Shown here in pieces: positions 26,836 to 35,029 of a DNA stretch of 64,000 nt. A model generated the notes under the pieces. That model was given only the letters and a program-made list of their open reading frames with translations. It was not told where the DNA came from and made no database searches. Source of the DNA: an uncultured Caulobacterales bacterium (GTDB lineage Bacteria > Pseudomonadota > Alphaproteobacteria > Caulobacterales > Maricaulaceae); contig CALLIK010000006.1 of NCBI GenBank assembly GCA_938009235.1, forward strand, positions 1 to 64,000, written 5' to 3'. Each line of letters opens with the position of its first letter. Positions within the stretch are counted from its first letter, which is position 1. The position numbers and the translations under genes were made by a program.

Positions 26836-28158
26836 ATGAAATTGAAAACAAATTTTAATAAAAGCTCGGAGCTGTGTAGAAAATATTCTTCCAACAGCAA
26901 AGGAAACGTTTCCATTATTTTCGCCATAGTTATCGGCGCATTGATCATCGGTATTGGTGTGGCCGTCGATATGAGTCGTATTGTAAGGCTGAAAAGTCAG
27001 TCCCAAAATAGTTTGGATTCAGCTGTTCTCGCAGCGGCCAATCATTATCAAGACAACGGTTTACAAGGCATGGAAACTGTAGCGAGCGAATTTTACGAGT
27101 CCAACCTTATTTCTTATACAACGGAAGCTAGCATCACACAGGTTAGTTTCTCATTTGATGCAGCCACTAACCGTGTGACGGGCACAGCAGATGTGACAAT
27201 TCCTTCAACGTTCATGGCTTTTATTGGTTATCAAGAATTCTCAGTGAATACTTTGGCCATTGTAGGTGTCGCTGAGCCAGAATTAATTGACTTGGCTATC
27301 ATGCTTGATGTGAGTGGCTCGATGGTAGGGTCAAAACTTGCGGGTCTGAAGGGTGCCGTGACGATTGTCCTTGATGCTCTTGTCGATAAGAATGTTACGG
27401 GGTCTGACACTTCAAATGTTCGCGTTGCTTTTGCGCCCTTTTCATCTTCAGTTAATGCAGGTGTATATGCAACTAACCTTATCTCAGGTTTTAGTAACAC
27501 GAACTGTGTAGGCGATAGAGTGGGGGCTGCTGCCTTCACAAACGCTGCGCCTTCACAGGATTTTTTCGATGTTGATGGGCAGTATGCTATTTCAAATGAT
27601 GAAAATTCTGGTGTTTATAGAGAGTCTTACTTCAGTCCGAGTGGTAATGGGGGCAATGCAAGCTTGGATGAATTGGATTCATCTACACTTTGTCCTGACG
27701 CGGAAATTTTACCTCTCAGCGGAGATTACACAGTTCTAAAAAATAAACTTAATGGATATCAGGCCTCTGGACTTACGGGCGGACATTTGGGTATGGCTTG
27801 GGCTTGGTACTTAGTTTCTGATGAGTGGGCTGGATTTTGGCCACAGGATAGCCGCCCTGAGCCAGCCTCTCAGAAAACTGTGATTTTGATGACGGATGGT
27901 CAGTATAATACATATTTCAATGCTGCCAACGGTCTGCCGAATGATCAAGGTGAAGAGATATGCAATAATATGAAAGCTGCCGACGTAACAATCTATTCAA
28001 TCAGCTTTGACACACAGGGCGATTCTGAAGATCTTTTGAAACGTTGCGCAAGCGTAGCTGGGAACTTTTACGATACTACGACGATCGCAGAGTTAACGGC
28101 TGCATTTGAAGATATAGCCAATAAGCTAAAAAATTCGAGTATGAGTCTTCTACGATAA
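26836..28158 (+). CDS. TadG-like pilus-assembly protein with von Willebrand A domain
   Basis: A 440-residue protein starting at ATG 26836. The N-terminus has the TadE/TadG pattern: SNSKGNVSIIFAIVIGALIIG then GIGVAVDMSRIVRLKSQ, a class-III-signal-like membrane segment followed by DSAVLAAANHY. From about residue 150 a vWA domain shows an intact MIDAS, DLAIMLDVSGSMVGSKLAGLK, and later VILMTDGQYNTYF. Such proteins are envelope parts of tight-adherence pili. It is an orphan here: no tadA-F, cpa or flp gene is in the window. Divergent from ubiB. Confidence 0.88.
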   Translation: MKLKTNFNKSSELCRKYSSNSKGNVSIIFAIVIGALIIGIGVAVDMSRIVRLKSQSQNSLDSAVLAAANHYQDNGLQGMETVASEFYESNLISYTTEASITQVSFSFDAATNRVTGTADVTIPSTFMAFIGYQEFSVNTLAIVGVAEPELIDLAIMLDVSGSMVGSKLAGLKGAVTIVLDALVDKNVTGSDTSNVRVAFAPFSSSVNAGVYATNLISGFSNTNCVGDRVGAAAFTNAAPSQDFFDVDGQYAISNDENSGVYRESYFSPSGNGGNASLDELDSSTLCPDAEILPLSGDYTVLKNKLNGYQASGLTGGHLGMAWAWYLVSDEWAGFWPQDSRPEPASQKTVILMTDGQYNTYFNAANGLPNDQGEEICNNMKAADVTIYSISFDTQGDSEDLLKRCASVAGNFYDTTTIAELTAAFEDIANKLKNSSMSLLR

Positions 28159-28302
28159 GAGGACTTAGTCGTCACTTAAAGGCGGCCTTCAATATCTAGT
28201 GATTAGTTTGCGTCTTTGTTCATAGCAGAGACGCATTCGATCATTTTAGCCATAGTGATTTGCAGACTAGGCTTGAAATTAATCTAAGCTAAAAGCTCAC
28301 GA

Positions 28303-29439
28303 TTACGGTTTCAAAGTATTGTGATTTCGGTCCATAAATTCTCTAAAGGCTATGAGGCCAGTGTCCATGTTGTCGCGGCCAAAGCCGATACGAAAACGGT
28401 CTACGGGTGTCTCCATGAGGTCTGAGGCGTAAATAGACGCCGGCAACAGTAACACGCCGTTGTCCTGAACGAGGTTTTCGCAGAAGGCTTCAACGCCGCC
28501 GCATCCTTTGAATTTCGGATAGCCGATGCAGCTGCCGTCTGGATGTTCCCAGTCAAATATATCGGGATAGTCCCCAAAAAATGCGTCGAGCTTTTTGACA
28601 TTATTGCGCGTGAGCGTGCGGGTTCTCGCGAGGAGTTTATCTTTGACGCTGAGCGCGATGACCGCGAGACGTTCACTGGGCGCAGAGTTACAGATCGAGA
28701 GATAATGTTTGTACCGCTCTAGACGGGCTAAAACCTCTTTATCTTGCGTGGCAATCCATCCAATACGCAGACCCGGCAGGCCATAGGCTTTGGACATCAC
28801 GTTCAACGACAGACCTTTTTCATAGACGTCTGCGGCCTGATCCAATCGCTTAGCTTCGTCCAATTCAATCCCGCGATACACTTCGTCGCTAAATAAATAA
28901 AGACCATGCTTGCGGCAGATATCAATGAGCGCGGCGTAGTCGGCGTGAGGCAACAGGTGGCCCGTTGGGTTATTTGGAAAGCAAACGGATATGAGCTTTG
29001 TATTGGGTCGTATGGCTTTACGAATATCGTCTAGATCCAAATGCCAATGGTTATTGGGGTCAAGCGCAATGCCAGTAACGGCGCAAATTTCGAGCGGGAT
29101 GGTTTCTGCAGCTTGATAATTTGGCACAACGACAATGGCATGATCGTCAGGTCTTAGAAGCACCCGCATAGCTGCATAGACACCTTCTTCTGCACCAGAG
29201 AAACACAAGATGTTCTCAGGCGACATATTATCATACGTCTTAGAAATAGCCTGCCGTAAATCAGGCGCGCCCCATGTTTCGGTATACCCCAAATGAAGAC
29301 TCGAGAGGTGATCTAGCGGTAGCCCCGCCAGTCTCAACAGTCCCCCCATAGACAGGCTTTGCGCATCCGACGCCGTCATATGATGGGCCGCGCTAAACTC
29401 CCATTTGGAAAAATATGTTTCTAGTGCAAAATTGCGCAT
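28303..29439 (-). CDS. Class I/II pyridoxal-phosphate aminotransferase
   Basis: A 378-residue fold-type-I PLP enzyme. Visible: GYTETWGAPDLRQAISKTY (substrate/cofactor entry), CFPNNPTGHLLPHADY, SDEVYRGIELDE with the PLP Asp/Tyr pair, the Schiff-base Lys in LSLNVMSKAYGLPGLRIGW, and a C-terminal FRIGFGRDN with the carboxylate-binding Arg. Amino-acid specificity cannot be read. It is single, with no biosynthetic neighbours; the next gene on the same strand upstream is the CBS protein. Confidence 0.88.
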   Translation of the reverse strand: MRNFALETYFSKWEFSAAHHMTASDAQSLSMGGLLRLAGLPLDHLSSLHLGYTETWGAPDLRQAISKTYDNMSPENILCFSGAEEGVYAAMRVLLRPDDHAIVVVPNYQAAETIPLEICAVTGIALDPNNHWHLDLDDIRKAIRPNTKLISVCFPNNPTGHLLPHADYAALIDICRKHGLYLFSDEVYRGIELDEAKRLDQAADVYEKGLSLNVMSKAYGLPGLRIGWIATQDKEVLARLERYKHYLSICNSAPSERLAVIALSVKDKLLARTRTLTRNNVKKLDAFFGDYPDIFDWEHPDGSCIGYPKFKGCGGVEAFCENLVQDNGVLLLPASIYASDLMETPVDRFRIGFGRDNMDTGLIAFREFMDRNHNTLKP

Positions 29440-29527
29440 CTGCGTCTCCAGTCAAGACGCCTTGTCTGGGATAATTTTATAAGTGTCTAGATGAATTTTA
29501 ATGACGACTCTGGCTGACTGCGGACGT

Positions 29528-29959
29528 TTATCCAGCGGCTATATAATTCCTCATCTCACGCGCTTCGTGTTCTACATCGGCCATCTTGCGTTTGACGATA
29601 TCTCCAATCGAGATCAGGCCTTTTATGGCATCGCCATCAAGAACAGGGACGTGGCGAATATGAGAATTTGTCATAATTTCCATCACGTCATCGACACTTG
29701 CGGAAGGCCCCACTGAAAGTACATTTTTTGTCATGGACTTGGTGACGCATTCGTCGCGAAAACCGGTTTCTTGCAATAGAGAACGGCGAACAATATCTCG
29801 CTCGGATAAAATACCCGCTAGTTTTCCATTGTCTTCAGTAATGAGAACCACGCCGATGTTTTTCTCATTGAGTATCGCGATAGCCTCGCGAAGTTTTGCC
29901 GTTTTGGGCACGGAAAAAACCGTGCGACCTTTATTGTCTAATATATTTTGAACACCCAT
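29528..29959 (-). CDS. Tandem CBS-domain protein
   Basis: A 143-residue protein made of two CBS domains: residues about 14-70 (KLREAIAILNEKNIGVVLIT, GKLAGILSERDIVRR) and 75-135 (SVDDVMEIMTNSHIRHVPVL, GLISIGDIVKRKM). These pairs bind adenine nucleotides and regulate other proteins; stand-alone forms of this size are common in alphaproteobacteria. ATG 29959 follows an AGGAGG-type sequence (TAGGAGGATAT on the minus strand), a strong ribosome site. Confidence 0.92.
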   Translation of the reverse strand: MGVQNILDNKGRTVFSVPKTAKLREAIAILNEKNIGVVLITEDNGKLAGILSERDIVRRSLLQETGFRDECVTKSMTKNVLSVGPSASVDDVMEIMTNSHIRHVPVLDGDAIKGLISIGDIVKRKMADVEHEAREMRNYIAAG

Positions 29960-30549
29960 ATATCCTCCTAAAAGTTGTAATTACCACACCTAAACGTGCG
30001 TGTCCAAAGTAGGATGAATTTTACGAGCGGCCAGCAGGAATTTTGCTACCTTGAAAGATCGAATGATCCGCCTTTTTGAGATTTAACTCCCTTATGGTTT
30101 CAGGCATTTACAAGGAAAATAGAGAGATGCGTCCCCGCACTCAAAAGCTGTGGCATTCTACACAGGTTCTTTCGGACACGGGACAGGTAGAGCTCATCTG
30201 CCGTATCGAGAGACGGTGGGGTTGAGCGTTGGGTGGTGAGACATCGAATTGTGCCGGGCCTTTTGAAGTGAGAGCCGACAGGTGCATTTTTTGTTTCCAA
30301 AAATTGCACGAACTAGGTCTAATGGCCAAACTGTAGGGACAGATGGGCCGCTTCGTCAAAAACCGCTGCCGCGTGACGTCAGTTGCGTAAACAAAACATA
30401 TAAAACTCTGGCAGCCAACGCGGCTGCCGTCACGCGGACAGTCCTAATTATTAGAGACTTCGCATTTTGGCAGTCGCCCCAAACGACAGGGAGCGGCTGC
30501 GAGCGTATACGCGTGCCGATATACCGCGCAGCTAATCAAGCCCGCTCAA
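29960..30549. other. Gene-poor 590-bp spacer
   Basis: No convincing protein gene: short open frames exist on both strands but lack start signals and protein-like composition. The middle (30369-30437) holds a strong inverted repeat listed separately. The left part contains nothing I can name. The GC-rich structured stretch from about 30330 to 30520 would fit a non-coding RNA gene, but I could not match it to tmRNA, RNase P RNA, SRP RNA or a riboswitch by their conserved blocks. Confidence 0.6.
30369..30437. repeat. Nested inverted repeats, possible structured RNA or cruciform
   Basis: CCGCGTGACG (30369-30378) is perfectly complementary to CGTCACGCGG (30428-30437). Directly inside the right arm, GGCAGCC (30410-30416) pairs with GGCTGCC (30422-30428) around AACGC. 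The intervening left part (TTGCGTAAACAAAACATATAA) is AT-rich and unpaired. No U-run follows, so this is not a simple terminator. Confidence 0.6.
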
Positions 30550-31284
30550 CTAATCAATAAGCGCGTAGCTCAAATTGACGCTAACACTCAGAGTTTGATC
30601 GCCTGCACTGATAGGCGTCACAGCACCTGAAGACATTTCCATACGTGAGCTATAGCCCATAGCAGGGCGCGGGTTCATGCCGCCTCCGCTTTCATTCATG
30701 GACAGTAGCGGACCGAGTTTGACACCTGCTGCGGCTGCCATGTTTTTGGCTTTCTCGCGAGCCTCACGAATGGCGTCTTCACGGGCTTTTTCTAACGCAG
30801 ATTTTGGATCTTTGACGGTGAAGGTCACTTGGTTGATATTGTTGACGCCCGCGCGGACCAACGCATCCAACATCGGGCCAACTTGCTCAAGATCATCCGA
30901 TTTTACCGTCACGGTGTTACGGGCTTCATAGCCTTTAATTGTCGGCTTGTTACGGTCACGGCGATCATATTGCGGTTGCAGCGAGAGTTGACTGGTCGTG
31001 ATATCAGACTTGGGTATTTTGGCCGTTTCCAATTCGTCATAGACCGCCGTCATCAATGTCGCGTTCGCCATCATGGCTTCGCGCGCAGTCTTGCCTTGCT
31101 GCACAACACCTGCGCTCACGGTGGCGCGATCAGGTGCTACATCGGCGTGGCCTGTTGCGGAGACATTCAGGCTCGATTGGGGGGCGTTGCTCGACGTAAT
31201 ATAAGTGGGTCCACCAGGGTTACAGGCGGTCATTAAAACTGCGGATGAAAAAAGGGCAGATGCCAGAAGTGCAGAACGGAGCAT
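30550..31284 (-). CDS. SIMPL-domain (DUF541) lipoprotein
   Basis: A 244-residue protein starting at MLRSALLASALFSSAVLMTAC, lipobox Cys21. The mature part is a SIMPL/DUF541 domain: LNVSATGHADVAPDRATVSAG, AYDELETAKIPKSDITTSQLSL-type segment, KGYEARNTVTVKSDDLEQVG and ALEKAREDAIREAREKAKNMA. Members form oligomeric periplasmic rings and are linked to oxidative or envelope stress; precise role unknown. Divergent from the SDR gene. Confidence 0.9.
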   Translation of the reverse strand: MLRSALLASALFSSAVLMTACNPGGPTYITSSNAPQSSLNVSATGHADVAPDRATVSAGVVQQGKTAREAMMANATLMTAVYDELETAKIPKSDITTSQLSLQPQYDRRDRNKPTIKGYEARNTVTVKSDDLEQVGPMLDALVRAGVNNINQVTFTVKDPKSALEKAREDAIREAREKAKNMAAAAGVKLGPLLSMNESGGGMNPRPAMGYSSRMEMSSGAVTPISAGDQTLSVSVNLSYALID

Positions 31285-31364
31285 AGCGGGGCCTTTCAAA
31301 ATTGAAGGGCAAACCTATTCGGATGAACCTTGCGTGGCAAGACAGTACAGGCGACAGTCATTTT

Positions 31365-32150
31365 ATGGACATTAGCGGTAAGACAGTTTTCATCACAGGT
31401 ACGACCCGAGGTATTGGGCAAGGCTTAGCTGTGGCGTTCGCCAAAGCAGGCTGCCACGTGATCGGGTGTGACCTCGGACCACAAACTGAAACAGCAGAAT
31501 TAGTCGGGGCGAATTACATCGAACTCATTGGCGATATCGCAACGCCAGAGGAGGCGAAAACCGTTGTTGAGGCCGCGATTGAAACAGGGTTTGATATCTT
31601 GATAAATAATGCGGGCATCGCGACATCAGGCACATTTGTAGATGCAGATTTCGCGCGATGGAAACGTACGATAGATGTAAACCTCATCGGGTTGATGGCG
31701 GTCACGCATGCGGCCCTTCCGCATTTGAGAGGCAAAGAAGAAGCTCATATCGTCAATCTGTCGTCTATTGCGGGCGTGTGGGGGTCTGCGGGAATGGCGG
31801 CCTATTGCGCATCTAAACATGGCGTCACAGGATTTACGCGTAGTCTTGAATACGAACTCCTAGAGACCAATATCGGGATCAGTTCAATTCACCCCTCAAT
31901 GGCGCGAACGCGGATGATTGATAATGTTCCGAATATGAAATTTACGCCCCTGATTGATATTGATGATGCCGTCAAAGGCGTGATGCGTGCGGTGAAGTTA
32001 AATAAGCCGCAGGTCTTTATTCCGGGCCGTATGCGGTGGTTAGTCGACGTTCTGCCGCGCATATTACCTAACTTTTCTAGACGCCTTATGCTGACGGATA
32101 AAAATTCTACCAGTTGGCAGCGGGCTAATAAGGGTGTCCCTGAAATATGA
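31365..32150 (+). CDS. Short-chain dehydrogenase/reductase
   Basis: A 261-residue classical SDR. I place the start at MDISGKTVFITGTTRGIGQG, which puts the Gly-rich TGTTRGIG at the usual N-terminal distance; two in-frame starts further up (31302, 31323) are possible. NNAGIATSG, the Ser in IVNLSSIAGVWG and YCASKHGVTGF (Tyr-x3-Lys) complete the site. Its stop overlaps the acyl-CoA carboxyltransferase ATG by 4 bases, so both belong to one transcript, suggesting a CoA or lipid-linked substrate. Confidence 0.9.
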   Translation: MDISGKTVFITGTTRGIGQGLAVAFAKAGCHVIGCDLGPQTETAELVGANYIELIGDIATPEEAKTVVEAAIETGFDILINNAGIATSGTFVDADFARWKRTIDVNLIGLMAVTHAALPHLRGKEEAHIVNLSSIAGVWGSAGMAAYCASKHGVTGFTRSLEYELLETNIGISSIHPSMARTRMIDNVPNMKFTPLIDIDDAVKGVMRAVKLNKPQVFIPGRMRWLVDVLPRILPNFSRRLMLTDKNSTSWQRANKGVPEI

Positions 32151-33655
32151 GTTGGCAGGCAGAATTAGATGAGCTCGCGAAACGCCGCGAGATGGCCGCG
32201 CAAATGGGCGGCGCGGATAAGCTCGAACGGCAAAAGGCGCGCGGCAAATTAAACGCGCGCGAACGTCTGGAAGGCTTGCTCGATTTTGACGGGTTCGACG
32301 AAATTGGCGGCTTGGCAGGCAAGGGCCGCTATGAAGCGGACGGCACATTCATCGACTCTGCGGCGTCGAATTTCATCTTTGGACGCGGCAAAATAAATGG
32401 CCGCACAGTCGTCGCAACGGCGGATGATTTCACAGTTCGGGGCGGTGCATCTGACGCTGCGATCTACCGCAAATTTATCGTCGCCGAACAAATGGCGCAT
32501 GAGCTACGCTTACCCATCATTCGCATGATTGACGGGACGGGCGGCGGCGGGTCCGTGAAATCATTGGAGACGATGGGCCATACATATGTGCCGATGGTGC
32601 CGGGCTGGGACCATGTTGTGAAAAATCTGGAAACAGTCCCTGTCGTCGCATTGGCGCTTGGCCCCACGGCAGGCCTCGGCGCGGCGAGGGCTGTGGCCTC
32701 GCATTATTCCGTCATGGTCAAAGGTCTCTCGCAAATCTTCACCGCAGGCCCCGCAGTCGTCGCGGCCTTGGGCGAACAACATGACAAAGAAAGCTTGGGC
32801 GGTTCGGCGATCCATACCCGCAATGGCGTCATTGATGACGAAGCCGTAGATGAAGCCGATGCCTTCGCCCGCGCTCGCGCATTCCTGTCTTATCTGCCCG
32901 ATTACGCAGGTGCGCCGCTGAAACGGGTGAAACCAAAAGACTCGCCGACACGCCGCGAAGAGACACTTTTGTCGATTGTTCCGCGGGATAAAACCAAGGC
33001 GTATAATATGCGCAAGGTCCTCGATGCGCTGTTTGATAAAGGCAGCGTCTTTGAGATGGGGCAGCAGTGGGGCCGCGCCGCGATTACGGGTTTTGCGCGT
33101 TTGGACGGATGGCCCGTTGCGGTCCTCGCGAATGACCCGATGTTCCTTGGGGGGAGTTGGACGGCGGACACAGCGGAGAAGGCGAAACGCTTTGTGGAGA
33201 CGGCGGAATTGTTCGGTCTGCCCGTCGTGAACCTTGTCGATAATCCTGGTTTTATGATCGGGCTAGAGGCCGAAAAAACCGCCACGATACGGCGCGGGGT
33301 TGAGGCCATGAATGCTGTTTATAAAACCTCTGTGCCGTGGGCGTCTGTCATCATCCGCAAAGCTTACGGCGTTGCGGGCGCGGCGATGTCTAATGCCGAA
33401 CGGTTCCCCTACCGCGTGGCATGGCCTAGCGGGGATTGGGGCAGCTTGCCGATCGATGGCGGCGTGGAGGTGGCGTACCGCTCGGAACTCGAAGCCGCAG
33501 ATGATCCAAAAGCCGAACTCGCAAAAATCAAAGCCCGCCTCGCCAATGTAAGCTCGCCCTTCCGAACGGCAGAAGCGTTTGGCGTGGAGAATATAATCGA
33601 CCCAAGAGAGACGCGGAAATGGTTGTGTGAGTTTGTGAATTTGGTGATGCGTTAG
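32147..33655 (+). CDS. Acyl-CoA carboxylase carboxyltransferase subunit
   Basis: A 502-residue member of the carboxyltransferase (crotonase-like) family that moves CO2 from biotin to an acyl-CoA. N-half: KARGKLNARERLEGLLDFDGF and IIRMIDGTGGGGSVKSLE with the oxyanion glycines; C-half: DNPGFMIGLEAEKTATIRRG and VIIRKAYGVAGAAMSNAERF. Length fits methylmalonyl/propionyl- or geranyl-type beta subunits. The biotin carboxylase partner is not nearby. Translationally coupled to the SDR gene. Confidence 0.9.
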   Translation: MSWQAELDELAKRREMAAQMGGADKLERQKARGKLNARERLEGLLDFDGFDEIGGLAGKGRYEADGTFIDSAASNFIFGRGKINGRTVVATADDFTVRGGASDAAIYRKFIVAEQMAHELRLPIIRMIDGTGGGGSVKSLETMGHTYVPMVPGWDHVVKNLETVPVVALALGPTAGLGAARAVASHYSVMVKGLSQIFTAGPAVVAALGEQHDKESLGGSAIHTRNGVIDDEAVDEADAFARARAFLSYLPDYAGAPLKRVKPKDSPTRREETLLSIVPRDKTKAYNMRKVLDALFDKGSVFEMGQQWGRAAITGFARLDGWPVAVLANDPMFLGGSWTADTAEKAKRFVETAELFGLPVVNLVDNPGFMIGLEAEKTATIRRGVEAMNAVYKTSVPWASVIIRKAYGVAGAAMSNAERFPYRVAWPSGDWGSLPIDGGVEVAYRSELEAADDPKAELAKIKARLANVSSPFRTAEAFGVENIIDPRETRKWLCEFVNLVMR

Positions 33656-34257
33656 GAATCGGCTGCAGTTTTTTCTAACCAATATTCTATTTTTGTTTTT
33701 ATTGTATCGTTATCATTACGAAGTGTGGGAGTTTGCATAATCAACCCAATTCTTATCAGTTCGCGTTTCGTGAGGTTTTCAAATGGCTTTGCAAATAAGT
33801 CTTTTGAAAGCGCTTCAACGCCATATTGACCCTTTCCAACATAGGCATTGGCGAGGAAATAAGTGCGTAATTGATGATGTGTATAATCCCTCTCAAGTCG
33901 ACAAGAAATAAAGGCGCGTTCAAGGTGGCTACGACTTTTAATAAAGTCCCTTGTTATAAAATTAGACACATGAGTTTTTTTGAAAAATATACTGCACGGT
34001 TTGTAGGTCTTTTGATCCCAACCTTGAATTCGTAGAATTAAGTTTTGATTGTTCGAGGATGGACCGGAGGGGTTAATTTTTTCAAGTTTTATGTAATTCT
34101 CTGAAAGCTTAATATGTGACCCAGCTTCGCTCCAGTTCTTCGAGCCCCATATTACAAATAACCCAATGAGGACTAACGTAAGGGACATGATTATTTTGAG
34201 CACTCGTTTCACGATTAAGTCTTTAACTGAATTTATGTCGAAATTACGTCTTCGCAA
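33652..34257 (-). CDS. Degenerate GT51 (peptidoglycan transglycosylase)-like membrane protein
   Basis: A 201-residue protein with one N-terminal membrane helix (IIMSLTLVLIGLFVIWGS, about residues 22-39). The C-terminal 75 residues resemble the end of GT51 transglycosylases of class A penicillin-binding proteins: ERAFISCRLERDYTHHQLRT, then NAYVGKGQYGVEALSKDLFA and ENLTKRELIRIGLIMQTP. The catalytic EDxxFxxHxG block that should lie before it is absent, so enzymatic activity is doubtful. Start uncertain: TTG 34257, GTG 34212 or ATG 34188. It follows the sterol-desaturase gene by 5 bases. Confidence 0.65.
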   Translation of the reverse strand: MRRRNFDINSVKDLIVKRVLKIIMSLTLVLIGLFVIWGSKNWSEAGSHIKLSENYIKLEKINPSGPSSNNQNLILRIQGWDQKTYKPCSIFFKKTHVSNFITRDFIKSRSHLERAFISCRLERDYTHHQLRTYFLANAYVGKGQYGVEALSKDLFAKPFENLTKRELIRIGLIMQTPTLRNDNDTIKTKIEYWLEKTAADS

Positions 34258-34262
34258 GCGAA

Positions 34263-35027
34263 CTAAACCAAACCCTTATCGGTCCCGCAGACCTTATCCC
34301 AAAACCTAAAATACAAACCGTAATTGCCTTTGAATTTTGTATGGTGGAGATTGTGGTGGCTGGCCGTTATTATGTGGCGGCCCCACCAGCCTTTAACCCA
34401 ACTGTCGGGATAAACTTCCCATCCCGCGTGATTGAACACGGCGTTGATGGTCATGAGCATTAGCACGAACAGCGCGACGCCAACATGCAGCGGGAGGACG
34501 AGCGCGAGAATGGGTAGCAACCACGCGGAGCTTATCGCTTCAATCGGGTCGAATGAGAAACTCGCCCACGGCGTAGGCTGCACGCTGCGGTGATGACCTT
34601 CATGGGTAAGTTTGAAAAGTTTGCGGTGGTGCATGATGCGGTGCGTGAAATAGAACCATGTGTCCTGCACGAACAAATAGATCAGCGCGGAGATTGGAAT
34701 GTAAAGCCAACCTGAAACATCAGTTGGCATCGCGATATAAAGCGCAGACCCGCCCGCTTTCCAAACCTCGATGACGAGCGCGGCGGGGAGGGCGTAGATA
34801 AAGGCGCTAATGGTCGAGAGTTTAATCTCATTGCGAATAGTTTCGGGTGTCGGGTCGCGGCGCGAAAGACGGCGGGCTTTCTTGGGTGTGCGTTTCCACA
34901 GCGCCCAATGGATCGGCCATACAATCGCGAAATAGCGCGCAATGATAATCGCGGTGAAGGCGAGGTAAGTCGCGAGCGATTGCCAGAGCGGGATAGGCGC
35001 GAGATTGAATATGTCCCCAAATGTCAT
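34263..35027 (-). CDS. Sterol desaturase/fatty acid hydroxylase-family membrane protein
   Basis: A 254-residue integral membrane di-iron protein. The His clusters are intact: HRIMHH (about residue 131), HEGHHRS (about 145) and, near the C-terminus, HHNLHHTKFKGNYGLYFRFWD. Four or five membrane helices. It hydroxylates or desaturates a lipid of unknown type. It starts 2 bases behind glpD and so is probably co-transcribed with it, which hints at glycerol(phospho)lipid or ether-lipid metabolism (inference). Confidence 0.9.
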   Translation of the reverse strand: MTFGDIFNLAPIPLWQSLATYLAFTAIIIARYFAIVWPIHWALWKRTPKKARRLSRRDPTPETIRNEIKLSTISAFIYALPAALVIEVWKAGGSALYIAMPTDVSGWLYIPISALIYLFVQDTWFYFTHRIMHHRKLFKLTHEGHHRSVQPTPWASFSFDPIEAISSAWLLPILALVLPLHVGVALFVLMLMTINAVFNHAGWEVYPDSWVKGWWGRHIITASHHNLHHTKFKGNYGLYFRFWDKVCGTDKGLV

Positions 35028-35029
35028 GG

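Noticed and set aside
30141-30359. Minus-strand ORF with a CVECH (CxxCH) motif, possible small cytochrome
   Set aside because: No signal peptide or ribosome site, composition not protein-like, and a single CxxCH arises easily by chance.
29960-30549. Spacer could encode a permuted two-piece tmRNA or other housekeeping RNA
   Set aside because: I found no tag-peptide reading frame of the alphaproteobacterial type, no tRNA-like acceptor end, and none of the conserved RNase P or SRP RNA blocks.
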